Assembly (NCBI GenBank): GCA_947457285.1
Contig: CANGVZ010000023.1
Span: 1 to 13,489 of the forward strand
DNA length: 13,489 nt
Direction of reading: 5' to 3'
Source: Flavobacteriales bacterium
Lineage (GTDB): Bacteria; Bacteroidota; Bacteroidia; Flavobacteriales_D; Sanyastnellaceae
Shown: positions 1-8,800 of the stretch, in pieces
Numbering within the stretch: position 1 is the stretch's first letter
How the letters are laid out: each line of letters opens with the position of its first letter
The notes under the pieces: generated by a model
Databases searched by the model: none
What the model was told of the DNA's origin: nothing
The model's input: the letters and a program-made list of their open reading frames with translations, nothing else
Translations under genes and position numbers: made by a program

Positions 1-39
1 AACTAAAAAAGCCGCTTCAATGAAGCGGCTTTTTTAGTT
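1..39 (-). terminator. Rho-independent terminator of the giant secreted protein A gene (symmetric)
   Basis: Positions 1-19 and 21-39 are perfect reverse complements. The core GC-rich stem is 11-19 paired with 21-29, flanked by A6 on one side and T6 on the other. It lies 16 bp beyond the stop of the minus-strand gene at 56. Read on the minus strand it gives a hairpin followed by a T run, as expected for an intrinsic terminator. Because it is symmetric it could also stop transcription arriving from the left on the plus strand. The stem may continue outside the window, since it starts at base 1. Confidence 0.88.
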
Positions 40-55
40 ATAAAAATTCGTTCTC

Positions 56-3000
56 TTATTCTTTTATCACGTTCTGCGTCATGGTGGAGGCGTTGGTGAA
101 GAGATTGAAATTGTAAACGCCACTCGCCCAAGCCGTCATCGGGATGAACAACTGGCCTTCTGCGTTTGATACATTCTGCTTCTCAAATATCACCTGTCCA
201 TTCATACTCACCACACGTAGTGTCGCATTGTTCATTCCACTTGGAATGTTCACAAGCGCGCTACCGTCGAGTAGTACAACGTTGAAGGCTTCTTCTTTTA
301 CTTCTTCTAATCCAATAGTGATAAAGGTGGTGCCCACTACGGTAACATCCACTGTTGATTCACATCCTTCATTCGATGCTACTGCAGTAAAGACATAAGT
401 ACCAGCTTCTGTCAAGGTATATTCAATCGAATGTCCCTCGCCTACTACTACTCCATCCAACAACCACAATACTTGTGTTGCATTGTAAGCTTCAACAGCC
501 AGAGTAATCACTTGCTCTGTGCCTTGCTCCCAGCTAAATTCCGTCTGTGGCAATGCTGCATTCGCAAAAATGGTATTCTCATCTACTGTGCTAAACGGAT
601 AATCCACCATGATGCATGAATTCACAATCGTCAATAGATACTCATCGGCTGGTAAATCAGCAATGGAGAAGATCGCTTGCGAACCTTGTCCCGTCGCTAC
701 TACTTCTTCTGTAATGGCATCCATCAACCAATAGGTGTATTCCGTCGGATTATTGATATTCACAATCACTTCTCCTGTAGATGAATTACATGTACCAATT
801 GATGACTCGAATGAATATTCGGTCGGTGCTGGTTCGGTTATAATCACCTCTTGCTCAACGCTCGCGCAGATACCGTCCGAATTTGTCAACGAAACTGTGT
901 AAACACCTGCAGAAACACTTTCAAATGAAGTCGCTCCTTCGCCTGTGAATACAGTTGTTCCCAACTCGTTGGTCACGGTCCAGTTCCAAATGCCCTCTGG
1001 TGCATTGATTTCAATCACACCATTTTGTTGTCCATTGCATGTAACATTTGATGAGCTCAATTCCAAACTTGGAGACACCCGAATGATCATTCGGTTTCCT
1101 TGATAAGGAGCGTCTACTGAAATTACAAATGTCAATCCCGCTTCCAATGCCCAGCTTTGTCCAGCCACCACATCTTCCACTACGAGGCAAGATCCAAATG
1201 GAATGTTTTGTGTTTCAGGGAATGAAATGGTATAATCACCCGCTGCCGGAAGGTCTAAGTAAACAGGTATTTCGAGCATTTCTGAAGGCAATGGTCGAGC
1301 ATCAATGGTAAGCAGTAAATTATCTGCGCTCACCAGTGCAAGCTCTGGTGAAGTGGTAACAGGGCTTTCCAATTTTTCCGCATCAAACGCTTCATCATAA
1401 TTATTGGTAGCATCCACATGGAAGGCCAATACAGCTTCATCGCCCTGTCCATTTCTGCTAATAGCAATTCTTGCAAAGCTTGCTTCTTCAACGCTTCTTT
1501 CGAAGGCAACATTCGTTGCCGATTTAGCTGTCTCAACGAAATTGATAAACTGATTTGCTGGTAAGGCCGTGCGCTTGATAAAGAAAGCTTGGCTGTGTGC
1601 AATGTAGCGGGGTGCACTGCCGACTCCGAGATTAGCAGAGAAGGAGCGATAACCAGGAAGGTTATTGTCGTACAAGAAGTAATTATTTACATCACTACTA
1701 TTTGCTTCCAATGCAATCCAATCCACTTCGCTTGGATAAATATTTGAAATCAAATTCCATCCATCACCACTGTTTGAAGAGTTGGTGAAGGTGATAGGAA
1801 TGCTGACATTTCCTTTTTGAATATTACCTGTAACGTCTGTTGTCCAAGCGCCTGGGCCCATGTAAATGCTATAGCCCTTGTTGACTTCAATCGCATTGGA
1901 TGTATTGGTCATCGCCACCCAACCGTTGTTTCGTCCGCCAGGTAATGCTTCGTTATAAGAATAAATATTCACGAAATTATAGGGTGGCGGGAAGTCTGAG
2001 CCTGCCACACCCGTTGTCACGATATCATCGTCCCACACTGCTTCGATGGTGTTGGTGATGGGCACAGCAGCCACTCCAACATATACATATCCAGCAGAGC
2101 CATTGGGAATAAATCTTTGAATGGTCACGTTACCAGAGATATCCGCGCCAGATGGAATTGCGGCAATACCAGCGGTGCGAGCCGCAGTGCTCAAAAGAAT
2201 CAAGTGGCCGCCTGTCTGTAAAGTACCTTCTTCGAGTACAAGTTGATTTTGAACACGCACTGTATCTAGCAGTGATACTGTTCCAAAATCATTGTCAACC
2301 GTGAGATTGAAGAACGATGGCTCTCCTGTTCCTAAGATTGTTTGTGCCGTAGTTCCCTTCAATACAACGGTGCTCGTACCTGCATTGAAATTAGATCCAT
2401 TACCAGTTACCAGATTCTCAAATATTCTCAAGGTATTGCTACCCGCATTCAAAACAGCATTGGCATTGATGCTCATAGAACCACATGCGGTATTGGAAGT
2501 CAAGGTAACGGGCGCATTTTCCTGAATGGTCAAACGCGTAAATCTTCCACTCGTAATGGTAACTGGTGTTCCTACAGGCTGGTCAGCCCAAATTGCGGCA
2601 TTGAAGTTTCCGCCAGGAACTTGACTGAAATATTCTTCTTCGCAACCTTTCTGAGTTATCAATACATCATCAAGTGCAAGTTTGTCTCCGTTTGAAGAGC
2701 TATAAATGAAACGCGCTCCGAAGAACGACAAGAGGTCGTGCGTGGTTTCTGTCAAAGTAGCTTCTGTAGCCAAGTTGTCGAAGTCGCCAGATGGGTCGAT
2801 GCGGATAGTCCAAACACCCGTTTCACTTCGGATAATTTCAAATCCAATTTCGTTGATCGCAGTGCTCATATCCAAGCTTGTAGCTGCAAGCGTGGTGAGC
2901 ACGCCATTGTCAACGCGATAAAAACTAACAATGTCTGGATCACCTGAAATGATTGGATCCACTCCTATGGCATAACCATTAAAGCTACCAAAGAAATTCG

Positions 3001-4879
3001 TGTTGTTTGCTGCGATGATTGCAAGGAATTTGTTGTTCGGGCTTGGGTCACGATTAAAGTGCTTGAGATTGAATCTCCAAGTGGTGGTTACTCCCGAAAG
3101 ACTCGTAGCCTCTGTATTAAAAGCTACGTGACTCGAACCTGCCACGCCAGTGTTATTGTGACGAATGCTCCACAATCCTGATGATGGTGCCACATTGCTA
3201 GCATTCCACGCGCCATCTCCAAAAGAAGTCCATCCGATAGAGTTCGCATCTTCAAAGTTGTCCTCTACTACCGTTGCATATCCGGTATCATCATCGGTAA
3301 TAGTGAGTGTAAAGTTGCTCGGCTCTGCAACGGCGGCATTCAATCCACCCGTCACGTTCTGAAGTTGAAAATTTAGAGTGGCAACATCGTCGCAATCGGT
3401 ATTGGCTGCAACTGTAAAGGTTGCGAATTTCGTACCGGTCTCACCAGCCGTCCAGCTTACGGTTTGTGGGGTATAACTTACCAAACGCCCTGCATCACCA
3501 GATGTCAAAACCACCTGTACGGAGGTGCCAGTAGAAATGCTAGGACTGATAATATTCACTCCAATGGTGGTGCTTGCATTCGCATTTGGCTCCACTAAAG
3601 CGTTAGACGTCGTGTTGAATGAAACTTTGGTATTTGGTGGCTGCGCTACAAAACGGAAGTTATCGAACTCTATCGATTGCAAAGCCGAACCTGTCACAGT
3701 CGCAATCAATCCAAAAAATCCGTTTGCTGCGGGCACGTGTGTGTTATCGGTAACTGTACCGTGAACCACAGTAGACGCCACTTCCGGACAACTGCGCGCT
3801 GTCGCAGAAGCCTGAGTTTCTGTGAAGTTTTGTGGAAGTGAAGAGGTTCTTATCGTCCAAACGCCTGTTTCAGATCGGCTGATATGAAAACTAATTCCAT
3901 AATCCGTTAGACCGTCGAAAACAGAAGCGGGCGAAGTGAATTGAAGTGAAGGGTTTCCATTGGTAACACGGAAAAATTCAATAGGATCATTTCCGGTATT
4001 CCCCACCTGGATATAATATCCATTGAGGCCACTACCTGCAATCCCTTCAATGTTAGCCTGATTGGCGTAAAGCCAAATTCGGGTTCGGTTTGTACCAGAC
4101 GCAGCGATATTCCTGCGGCCTATCCAAAAATACCAATTCTGTTGTGCATCCCATGTTGTGATTTGGGTGCTCAGATAGTGATTGCCCGCGCCCGCCGCAT
4201 TCGTGCGCAATGTTTGTGTTCGGATAGTTTCAGTACCCAACAATCCTGCTGCATCACTATTATTTACGACTTGCCAAGCAGCGTCATCACCCGACCACAC
4301 GCGGTCTGATGTGAAATTACCGTCTGTGAAAGACTCAGTGTCTCCTAAAGTGAAATAGGCAATGTAGTTTGTTCCACTATTGCTTGCATATTTAAAGGTC
4401 GCACAAGTGCCTGGGGTTCCGCGAGATTCAAAATAAATTTCAATCACGTATTGTCCAGGGGCTGTAAGGCCTGAAATTAAATTCGCTCCTGAATTGGCCG
4501 CCCAACGTTGATCTCCAAAGTTGGTGGTCCCAAAACAACTACCTCCATTTTCACAACTGAATGGAAGAAAGAGGCTCGTGAAAGCCGGAGCAGCATCGCA
4601 AGTGCGATATACGCGATAGAAAAGTCTATTTTCATTGCACACATCATCACCGCCATTTTTGAAGGTGAATAATTCAGCAAAATTCAATGTGATGTTGCCG
4701 CCAGGATTGAAACGTCCGAAATGGTAATTCATAAAATCGTCAGACGGACTTGTAGGCTGAGCATCAAGGTAAATTCCATTGAGCTGAACGCCTGTCTTGT
4801 AAATATCCCAAGCTGCAAGAGCTGAAAAAGAAGTTGCACATAAAGCAACAGACAAAAACAAGGATAGAATCTTGTTCAT
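56..4879 (-). CDS. Giant multidomain T9SS-exported surface protein (protein A), adhesin-like
   Basis: A 1607-aa protein predicted to cross the inner membrane by Sec and the outer membrane by the type IX system. The signal peptide is residues 1-22 (hydrophobic core, then SALA before AWD). Approximate domains: 24-178, an N-terminal module absent from its paralogue B; 183-412, a lectin/LamG-like beta-sandwich; 416-530, Calx-beta-like, ending TLTITDDD; 538-746, a second copy of the lectin-like module; 750-925, beta-strand repeats of the STVVLKGTTAQTI type; 920-1270, a region with the T9SS-cargo signature GWNLISNIYPSEVDW (from 1040); 1274-1350, SprB-like (VTCNGQQNGVIEI); 1353-1437, Ig-like; 1440-1515, PKD-like; 1528-1607, type-A sorting domain (LRVVSMNGQVIFE...ASGVYNFNL). 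No catalytic motif is visible, so adhesion or glycan binding is inferred from fold type only. The ATG at 4879 gives the signal peptide directly and has no Shine-Dalgarno, as is normal in Bacteroidota. The gene is apparently monocistronic, ending at a strong terminator. Domain limits are by eye. Confidence 0.9.
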   Translation of the reverse strand: MNKILSLFLSVALCATSFSALAAWDIYKTGVQLNGIYLDAQPTSPSDDFMNYHFGRFNPGGNITLNFAELFTFKNGGDDVCNENRLFYRVYRTCDAAPAFTSLFLPFSCENGGSCFGTTNFGDQRWAANSGANLISGLTAPGQYVIEIYFESRGTPGTCATFKYASNSGTNYIAYFTLGDTESFTDGNFTSDRVWSGDDAAWQVVNNSDAAGLLGTETIRTQTLRTNAAGAGNHYLSTQITTWDAQQNWYFWIGRRNIAASGTNRTRIWLYANQANIEGIAGSGLNGYYIQVGNTGNDPIEFFRVTNGNPSLQFTSPASVFDGLTDYGISFHISRSETGVWTIRTSSLPQNFTETQASATARSCPEVASTVVHGTVTDNTHVPAANGFFGLIATVTGSALQSIEFDNFRFVAQPPNTKVSFNTTSNALVEPNANASTTIGVNIISPSISTGTSVQVVLTSGDAGRLVSYTPQTVSWTAGETGTKFATFTVAANTDCDDVATLNFQLQNVTGGLNAAVAEPSNFTLTITDDDTGYATVVEDNFEDANSIGWTSFGDGAWNASNVAPSSGLWSIRHNNTGVAGSSHVAFNTEATSLSGVTTTWRFNLKHFNRDPSPNNKFLAIIAANNTNFFGSFNGYAIGVDPIISGDPDIVSFYRVDNGVLTTLAATSLDMSTAINEIGFEIIRSETGVWTIRIDPSGDFDNLATEATLTETTHDLLSFFGARFIYSSSNGDKLALDDVLITQKGCEEEYFSQVPGGNFNAAIWADQPVGTPVTITSGRFTRLTIQENAPVTLTSNTACGSMSINANAVLNAGSNTLRIFENLVTGNGSNFNAGTSTVVLKGTTAQTILGTGEPSFFNLTVDNDFGTVSLLDTVRVQNQLVLEEGTLQTGGHLILLSTAARTAGIAAIPSGADISGNVTIQRFIPNGSAGYVYVGVAAVPITNTIEAVWDDDIVTTGVAGSDFPPPYNFVNIYSYNEALPGGRNNGWVAMTNTSNAIEVNKGYSIYMGPGAWTTDVTGNIQKGNVSIPITFTNSSNSGDGWNLISNIYPSEVDWIALEANSSDVNNYFLYDNNLPGYRSFSANLGVGSAPRYIAHSQAFFIKRTALPANQFINFVETAKSATNVAFERSVEEASFARIAISRNGQGDEAVLAFHVDATNNYDEAFDAEKLESPVTTSPELALVSADNLLLTIDARPLPSEMLEIPVYLDLPAAGDYTISFPETQNIPFGSCLVVEDVVAGQSWALEAGLTFVISVDAPYQGNRMIIRVSPSLELSSSNVTCNGQQNGVIEINAPEGIWNWTVTNELGTTVFTGEGATSFESVSAGVYTVSLTNSDGICASVEQEVIITEPAPTEYSFESSIGTCNSSTGEVIVNINNPTEYTYWLMDAITEEVVATGQGSQAIFSIADLPADEYLLTIVNSCIMVDYPFSTVDENTIFANAALPQTEFSWEQGTEQVITLAVEAYNATQVLWLLDGVVVGEGHSIEYTLTEAGTYVFTAVASNEGCESTVDVTVVGTTFITIGLEEVKEEAFNVVLLDGSALVNIPSGMNNATLRVVSMNGQVIFEKQNVSNAEGQLFIPMTAWASGVYNFNLFTNASTMTQNVIKE
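2801..2830 (-). repeat. Internal duplicate motif RSETGVWTIR, copy 2 (protein A residues 684-693)
   Basis: This encodes the decapeptide RSETGVWTIR, which also occurs at residues 335-344 (3848-3877). The peptides are identical, but six of ten codons differ synonymously. The pair marks an old duplication of the lectin-like module whose protein sequence was conserved. Confidence 0.85.
3848..3877 (-). repeat. Internal duplicate motif RSETGVWTIR, copy 1 (protein A residues 335-344)
   Basis: First copy of the decapeptide also encoded at 2801-2830. Both copies sit at the same place in their modules, after a 'GY.I.V' strand and an 'F.RV.NG' strand and before a terminal 'D(N/D)..(F/I)' strand. Confidence 0.85.
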
Positions 4880-4915
4880 GTTAGAATTTGTTTGGTTAAA
4901 AAATAGCTAAAGTGT

Positions 4916-4923
4916 CAAAAGTA
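4916..4923 (-). promoter_or_regulatory. Possible -7 promoter element of the protein A gene
   Basis: The minus strand reads TACTTTTG here, an exact match to the Bacteroidota -7 consensus TAnnTTTG. It would start a transcript with a leader of about 30 nt. The nearest upstream TTTG (plus-strand CAAA at 4953-4956) is 29 bp away, longer than the usual 19-21 bp. The assignment therefore rests on the -7 element alone. Confidence 0.35.
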
Positions 4924-5121
4924 CAATTACTCTTTGAGGGTGTGAAGATAATCAAAGATTCTCCTAACTTCAAAATCTTACACATCCTGTTATTCTTGAT
5001 TTAACCCATTGTTTTTGTGAATGTTCGATAGAATCAAATCATTTTCATAACCATTCATCTTCATTTCATACTGTTTTTTGTGATCTTTGTGGAAACAAAT
5101 GTGGATTTTATCCATTAAAAT

Positions 5122-5152
5122 TTTGCTTTCGTCGAATGTAATCATATCTTTG
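5122..5152 (+). promoter_or_regulatory. Bacteroidota-type promoter of ispD (TTTG - 19 bp - TAnnTTTG)
   Basis: TTTG at 5122-5125 is followed after 19 bp by TATCTTTG at 5145-5152. Both elements and the spacing match the consensus for the primary sigma factor of Bacteroidota. Transcription would be expected to start about 5-8 nt after the final G, at roughly 5157-5160. That is only a few bases before the ispD ATG at 5163. Confidence 0.65.
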
Positions 5153-5162
5153 TCGGGCTTTT

Positions 5163-5831
5163 ATGGATAATCATCTAATCATTGTAGCGGGAGGAACGGG
5201 TTCCAGAATGGGTGCCGAGCTCCCGAAGCAATTTTTAGAAATCCAGAACAAGCCGATATTGTTGCACACGCTAGAGCGTTTTCATTCTTTCGATCCGCAT
5301 CTGCACATCGTCATTGTCCTTCACCCGGATTATGCAGACTACTGGAGAGATTTGGCAAAAACGCTTGGTGTCAGTATACCGCACACAATTGTAAAAGGAG
5401 GAAAAGAGCGATTTGATTCCGTACGCAATGGGCTTTCAGCGATTGATTCTGCTGAGGGAATTGTTGGAATTCATGATGCTGTGAGGCCTTTGGTAGCGCG
5501 CCAAACCTTCGAAACCTGTTACAATTCTGCACGTATACATGGCAGCGCAATTCCGGTTGTACCCATCAACGATAGCATACGCTACGTAGAGCATGGTAAA
5601 AACCAAATTGCCGATCGCAGTAAGTTCCGGTTGGTACAAACACCACAGTGTTTTGAGCTTTCACTGCTTCGCAAGGCTTTCGAACAGCCTTACCACCCTA
5701 GCTTCACAGACGACGCATCCGTCGTTGAGTCGCTTGGCGTAAGTCTGCACCTTGTAGAAGGTAATCGTGAAAACATCAAAATAACGACACCAGAAGACCT
5801 GCGACTAGCCAATGTGTTACTGAACTTTTGA
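5163..5831 (+). CDS. ispD: 2-C-methyl-D-erythritol 4-phosphate cytidylyltransferase (IspD)
   Basis: Transfers CMP from CTP to 2-C-methyl-D-erythritol 4-phosphate, releasing pyrophosphate: the third step of the cytoplasmic MEP isoprenoid pathway. The 222-aa length is typical. The nucleotide-binding N-terminus AGGTGSRMG (9-17) with R15 is followed by PKQF with K22, the basic residues expected around the CTP phosphates. Other family blocks are GGKERFDSVRNGL (79-91), HDAVRP (104-109, metal-binding D105), QTPQCF (159-164), FTDDAS (181-186) and ENIKITTPEDL (203-213) with K206. No domain is missing and no IspF fusion is present. The start is firm: an in-frame stop lies at 5139-5141 with no other ATG between, and the conserved block begins at residue 5. 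It stands between two giant secreted-protein genes. Its own promoter overlaps the start region; transcription might continue into protein B, 42 bp downstream. Confidence 0.97.
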   Translation: MDNHLIIVAGGTGSRMGAELPKQFLEIQNKPILLHTLERFHSFDPHLHIVIVLHPDYADYWRDLAKTLGVSIPHTIVKGGKERFDSVRNGLSAIDSAEGIVGIHDAVRPLVARQTFETCYNSARIHGSAIPVVPINDSIRYVEHGKNQIADRSKFRLVQTPQCFELSLLRKAFEQPYHPSFTDDASVVESLGVSLHLVEGNRENIKITTPEDLRLANVLLNF

Positions 5832-5873
5832 TTTTTTATAACGCCCGATTTTACGGACCTAACTAATTCAGTG

Positions 5874-8800
5874 ATGAAACAAATTATGTTCACGCTAGCT
5901 TTAGCTCTGTGCTTGAGCTTAGATTCTTACGCCCTCCATACTACCTCTCCCGGTGGTGAAGAAGGAACATTAACAGCGGCTCCTCTCCCCTTGAGCATTT
6001 CCTGTACTAAGATAATTATTGATCAATTCAACGATGGAAATTTTAGTGCGAATCCAACATGGTCTGGTGAGACCGGTAATTGGCAGTACCAAGCCAACTC
6101 AAACGGCGGTCCTAACGCGTCCAACACTCGTGTGGTGCGCGTTAATCCAGGAGGATCTAACCCTGGCACATTTACGCTCTACACACCCATTGAAACATGG
6201 CATACCAATCAAGAATGGATATTCTGGATGGGTAGAACCCGCGCTACAAGCGGCACAAACAGAGTGCGCTTTTGGCTCTACTCCAATGATTGGGAACTTG
6301 CCTCAACTTGGGCAAGCGGATATTGCGTTGAAATTGGTGATGCCCAAGGCGCTCAAGAGTTTCGAATCCTCCGTATTGAAGCGGGTGTCGTTACCAATAC
6401 TGTACTTATATCTTCTCAATCGATTCCTGCCTCAACCAATGACTATGGTGTAGGTGTACGCGTTGTAAGAAATGAGTTGGGGCAATGGGAGCTTTATACT
6501 TCTACAATGCCATCTACGAGTCCAAGTGGAATAAACTCCAGCTCGAATATAGTCGCAGAAACAACAGTTTTACAGGGATCTGGAACTGACAACACCATCA
6601 TTCCAGATGGTTATGGATATATTGGAATGGCAGTAACAAGCAACGGTGGAACGGCCGCTCAAGCGCGCGACACGGAATTCGACAATATTTATTTCACTCC
6701 TTGTAATCCAAGAACCACCTTATCATTCTCCACCACAGGCGTCAATGTAGACGAAGACGCAGGTAGCATTTCTATTACAGCACAAATCGCCAATCCACAT
6801 CCAACCGTTGCAACTACAGCACAGCTTGTAATCTCGCTCGGTGACGCGGCACTCGTGAATAACTATACTACACAATCTTTAACGTTCGCTGCGGGCTCCA
6901 CCACGAGTCAAACAGTGAATATCCAAATCACAGATGACGCATTGTGTCTCGGTGCGGTAAACGCTGTCACTTTTGCATTTCAAAATGTATCTGGAGGATA
7001 CGCCGCAACGTCCAGTGGAAATTTCACTCTTTTAATCAACGACAACGAATTGCTTTCTGCAAATATTCTCGAAGAAGATTTCGAAACAGGTGATGCGACC
7101 GATTGGTGGAGTCCAGTGACCGGATCTTTTGAGGCTTCCACATCCGCGCCTGTAAACGGGGCCTACTCTTTACGACATGTGAATCAGGGGCAAGGAGTTT
7201 CCGGCTCCACCTCTACCGCCATCAATATGAATGGTGCAAGTTTAGCAGGCTCAAATAGCACTTGGAGATTTAACTTAAGATATTTCAACCAAGAACCTAA
7301 TACCACAAATTACTTCATCATCTGTTTGACCAATGACCAGCAAGACATCGCTTTTGAGACCATCGATGGATATGCAGTAGGCGTTCGTCCTAGCGGCGCT
7401 TTCAACCAAGATTGGGTAACGCTTTGGAGAACAGAAGATGACATTCTCTATCCGATTATCACCACTCTCTTCGATTGGAACAATACAAATGACAAAGTAG
7501 GTTTCGAAATTACGCGCACCGGTGATGGATTATGGACCTTGAGCCTTGATGCTAATGGAGATTTCAACAACCTCGTGCCACAAGGATCTGCAATTGATAC
7601 TTACTGGAATCATCTTGGATACTTTGGTCCGTTCCTCGTTTACAACACTTCAACCATCGGAAATTTCAGTATGGATGATATTTCCTTCTCTCAAGAAAGT
7701 TGCTTGCAGAACCTGTACTCTCAAGGCACTGGATTGAGCAATACGGCGCTATGGGCGCAGACACCAGTTGGCACACCTGCCATTTTTAATCCTGGGCCTT
7801 TTACCTCTATGATTGTTCAATCTGGTCACAATGTGACTTTCACTGGAAGCACCTTGTGTAGAAATCTTGAAATACAACCAAGTGGTGTGCTCACAGCAGG
7901 CGATGCCAATATCAACCTCCGAGGCAACTTCATCAATAATGGAACATTCCAGGGTAACACAAGCACAATAGTCCTTTCAGGAAATACCGAACAAACGCTC
8001 GGTGGCACCGGAAGCACCACTTTCTTTAATCTTGAGCTTCAAAATAGTGCTGGCGCGAGTCTCCTAAACCCAATGAATATTCACGGACAACTCCGTACGC
8101 GTGTCGGTACTTTCAATACAAACAACCATCTCACATTAATATCCAACGCAACAGGTACTGGTTCTATCGGCACCATTGCAGCAGGTGCAGATGTATTAGG
8201 ACAAATCACATTACAGCGCTATTTGCCCCCAGCACCGCAACAATGGGTGTACTTATCAAACCCACTTCAAAATCAAACCATCGCAAACTGGAATGATGAG
8301 ATCGTAACATCTGGCTTCCCTGGTTCGGATTTCCCAAGTTACAACTTCAATAATTTTTATAGCTACGATGAGTCGCAGCCTGGCGATCGCAACACTGGAT
8401 GGGTGGGGGCTACCAACGTGACAAATGTACTCGATCCTATGCGTGGATACATTGTCTACATGAACGCCAGTGCAAATACCGTGATTGCATCGGGTAATTT
8501 CTTAAAAGGAAATATCAATGTACCTTTAAGTTACAATGATCTCGAACCAGGCACCGGCTATTTCAATCCAGATGGATGGAATCTTCTTTCTAATGTCTAT
8601 CCATGCGCTATCGACTGGGTTGCATTGAAAGAGACCAGTGCAACTTGGAGCGCAAGCAATGGAACATACTACGTCTATGATGCGGCTGGAGCAAACTACC
8701 GCGCGTACAACGCCAATGTTCTCAGCGGTACTGCAAATAGATTCATTGCTTCTTCACAAGCGTTCTTTGTGCAAGCCAACGCAAGCGGACAATCACTTAA

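Larger units (their letters stand above)
4880..5162. other. Divergent intergenic region between protein A and ispD
   Basis: This 283-bp AT-rich region has no credible coding sequence; the only start-to-stop runs are a few codons long. It holds the start regions of both divergent genes. Next to ispD is a good Bacteroidota promoter (5122-5152). Next to protein A is a single -7-like element (4916-4923). Roughly 5000-5100 contains only AT-rich sequence with short TTCAT reiterations. I see no convincing operator, riboswitch or structured RNA. Confidence 0.7.

Noticed and set aside
56..4879. Treating the sugar- or calcium-binding-like modules of proteins A and B as an enzyme such as a glycosidase or peptidase
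   Set aside because: No catalytic motif of a secreted hydrolase family is visible in either protein; all recognisable segments are beta-sandwich or repeat modules.
4880..5162. A search for a regulatory RNA or leader peptide in the divergent intergenic region
   Set aside because: Only a nine-codon ATG frame and AT-rich sequence are visible; no stable stem or conserved motif supports a feature.
5823..5830. AACTTTTG as the promoter of protein B
   Set aside because: One mismatch to the -7 consensus and no -33 element. It overlaps the end of ispD and may be chance.
5871..5873. GTG as the start of protein B
   Set aside because: The ATG immediately after it gives a normal signal peptide, and ATG is the usual start; the difference is one residue.
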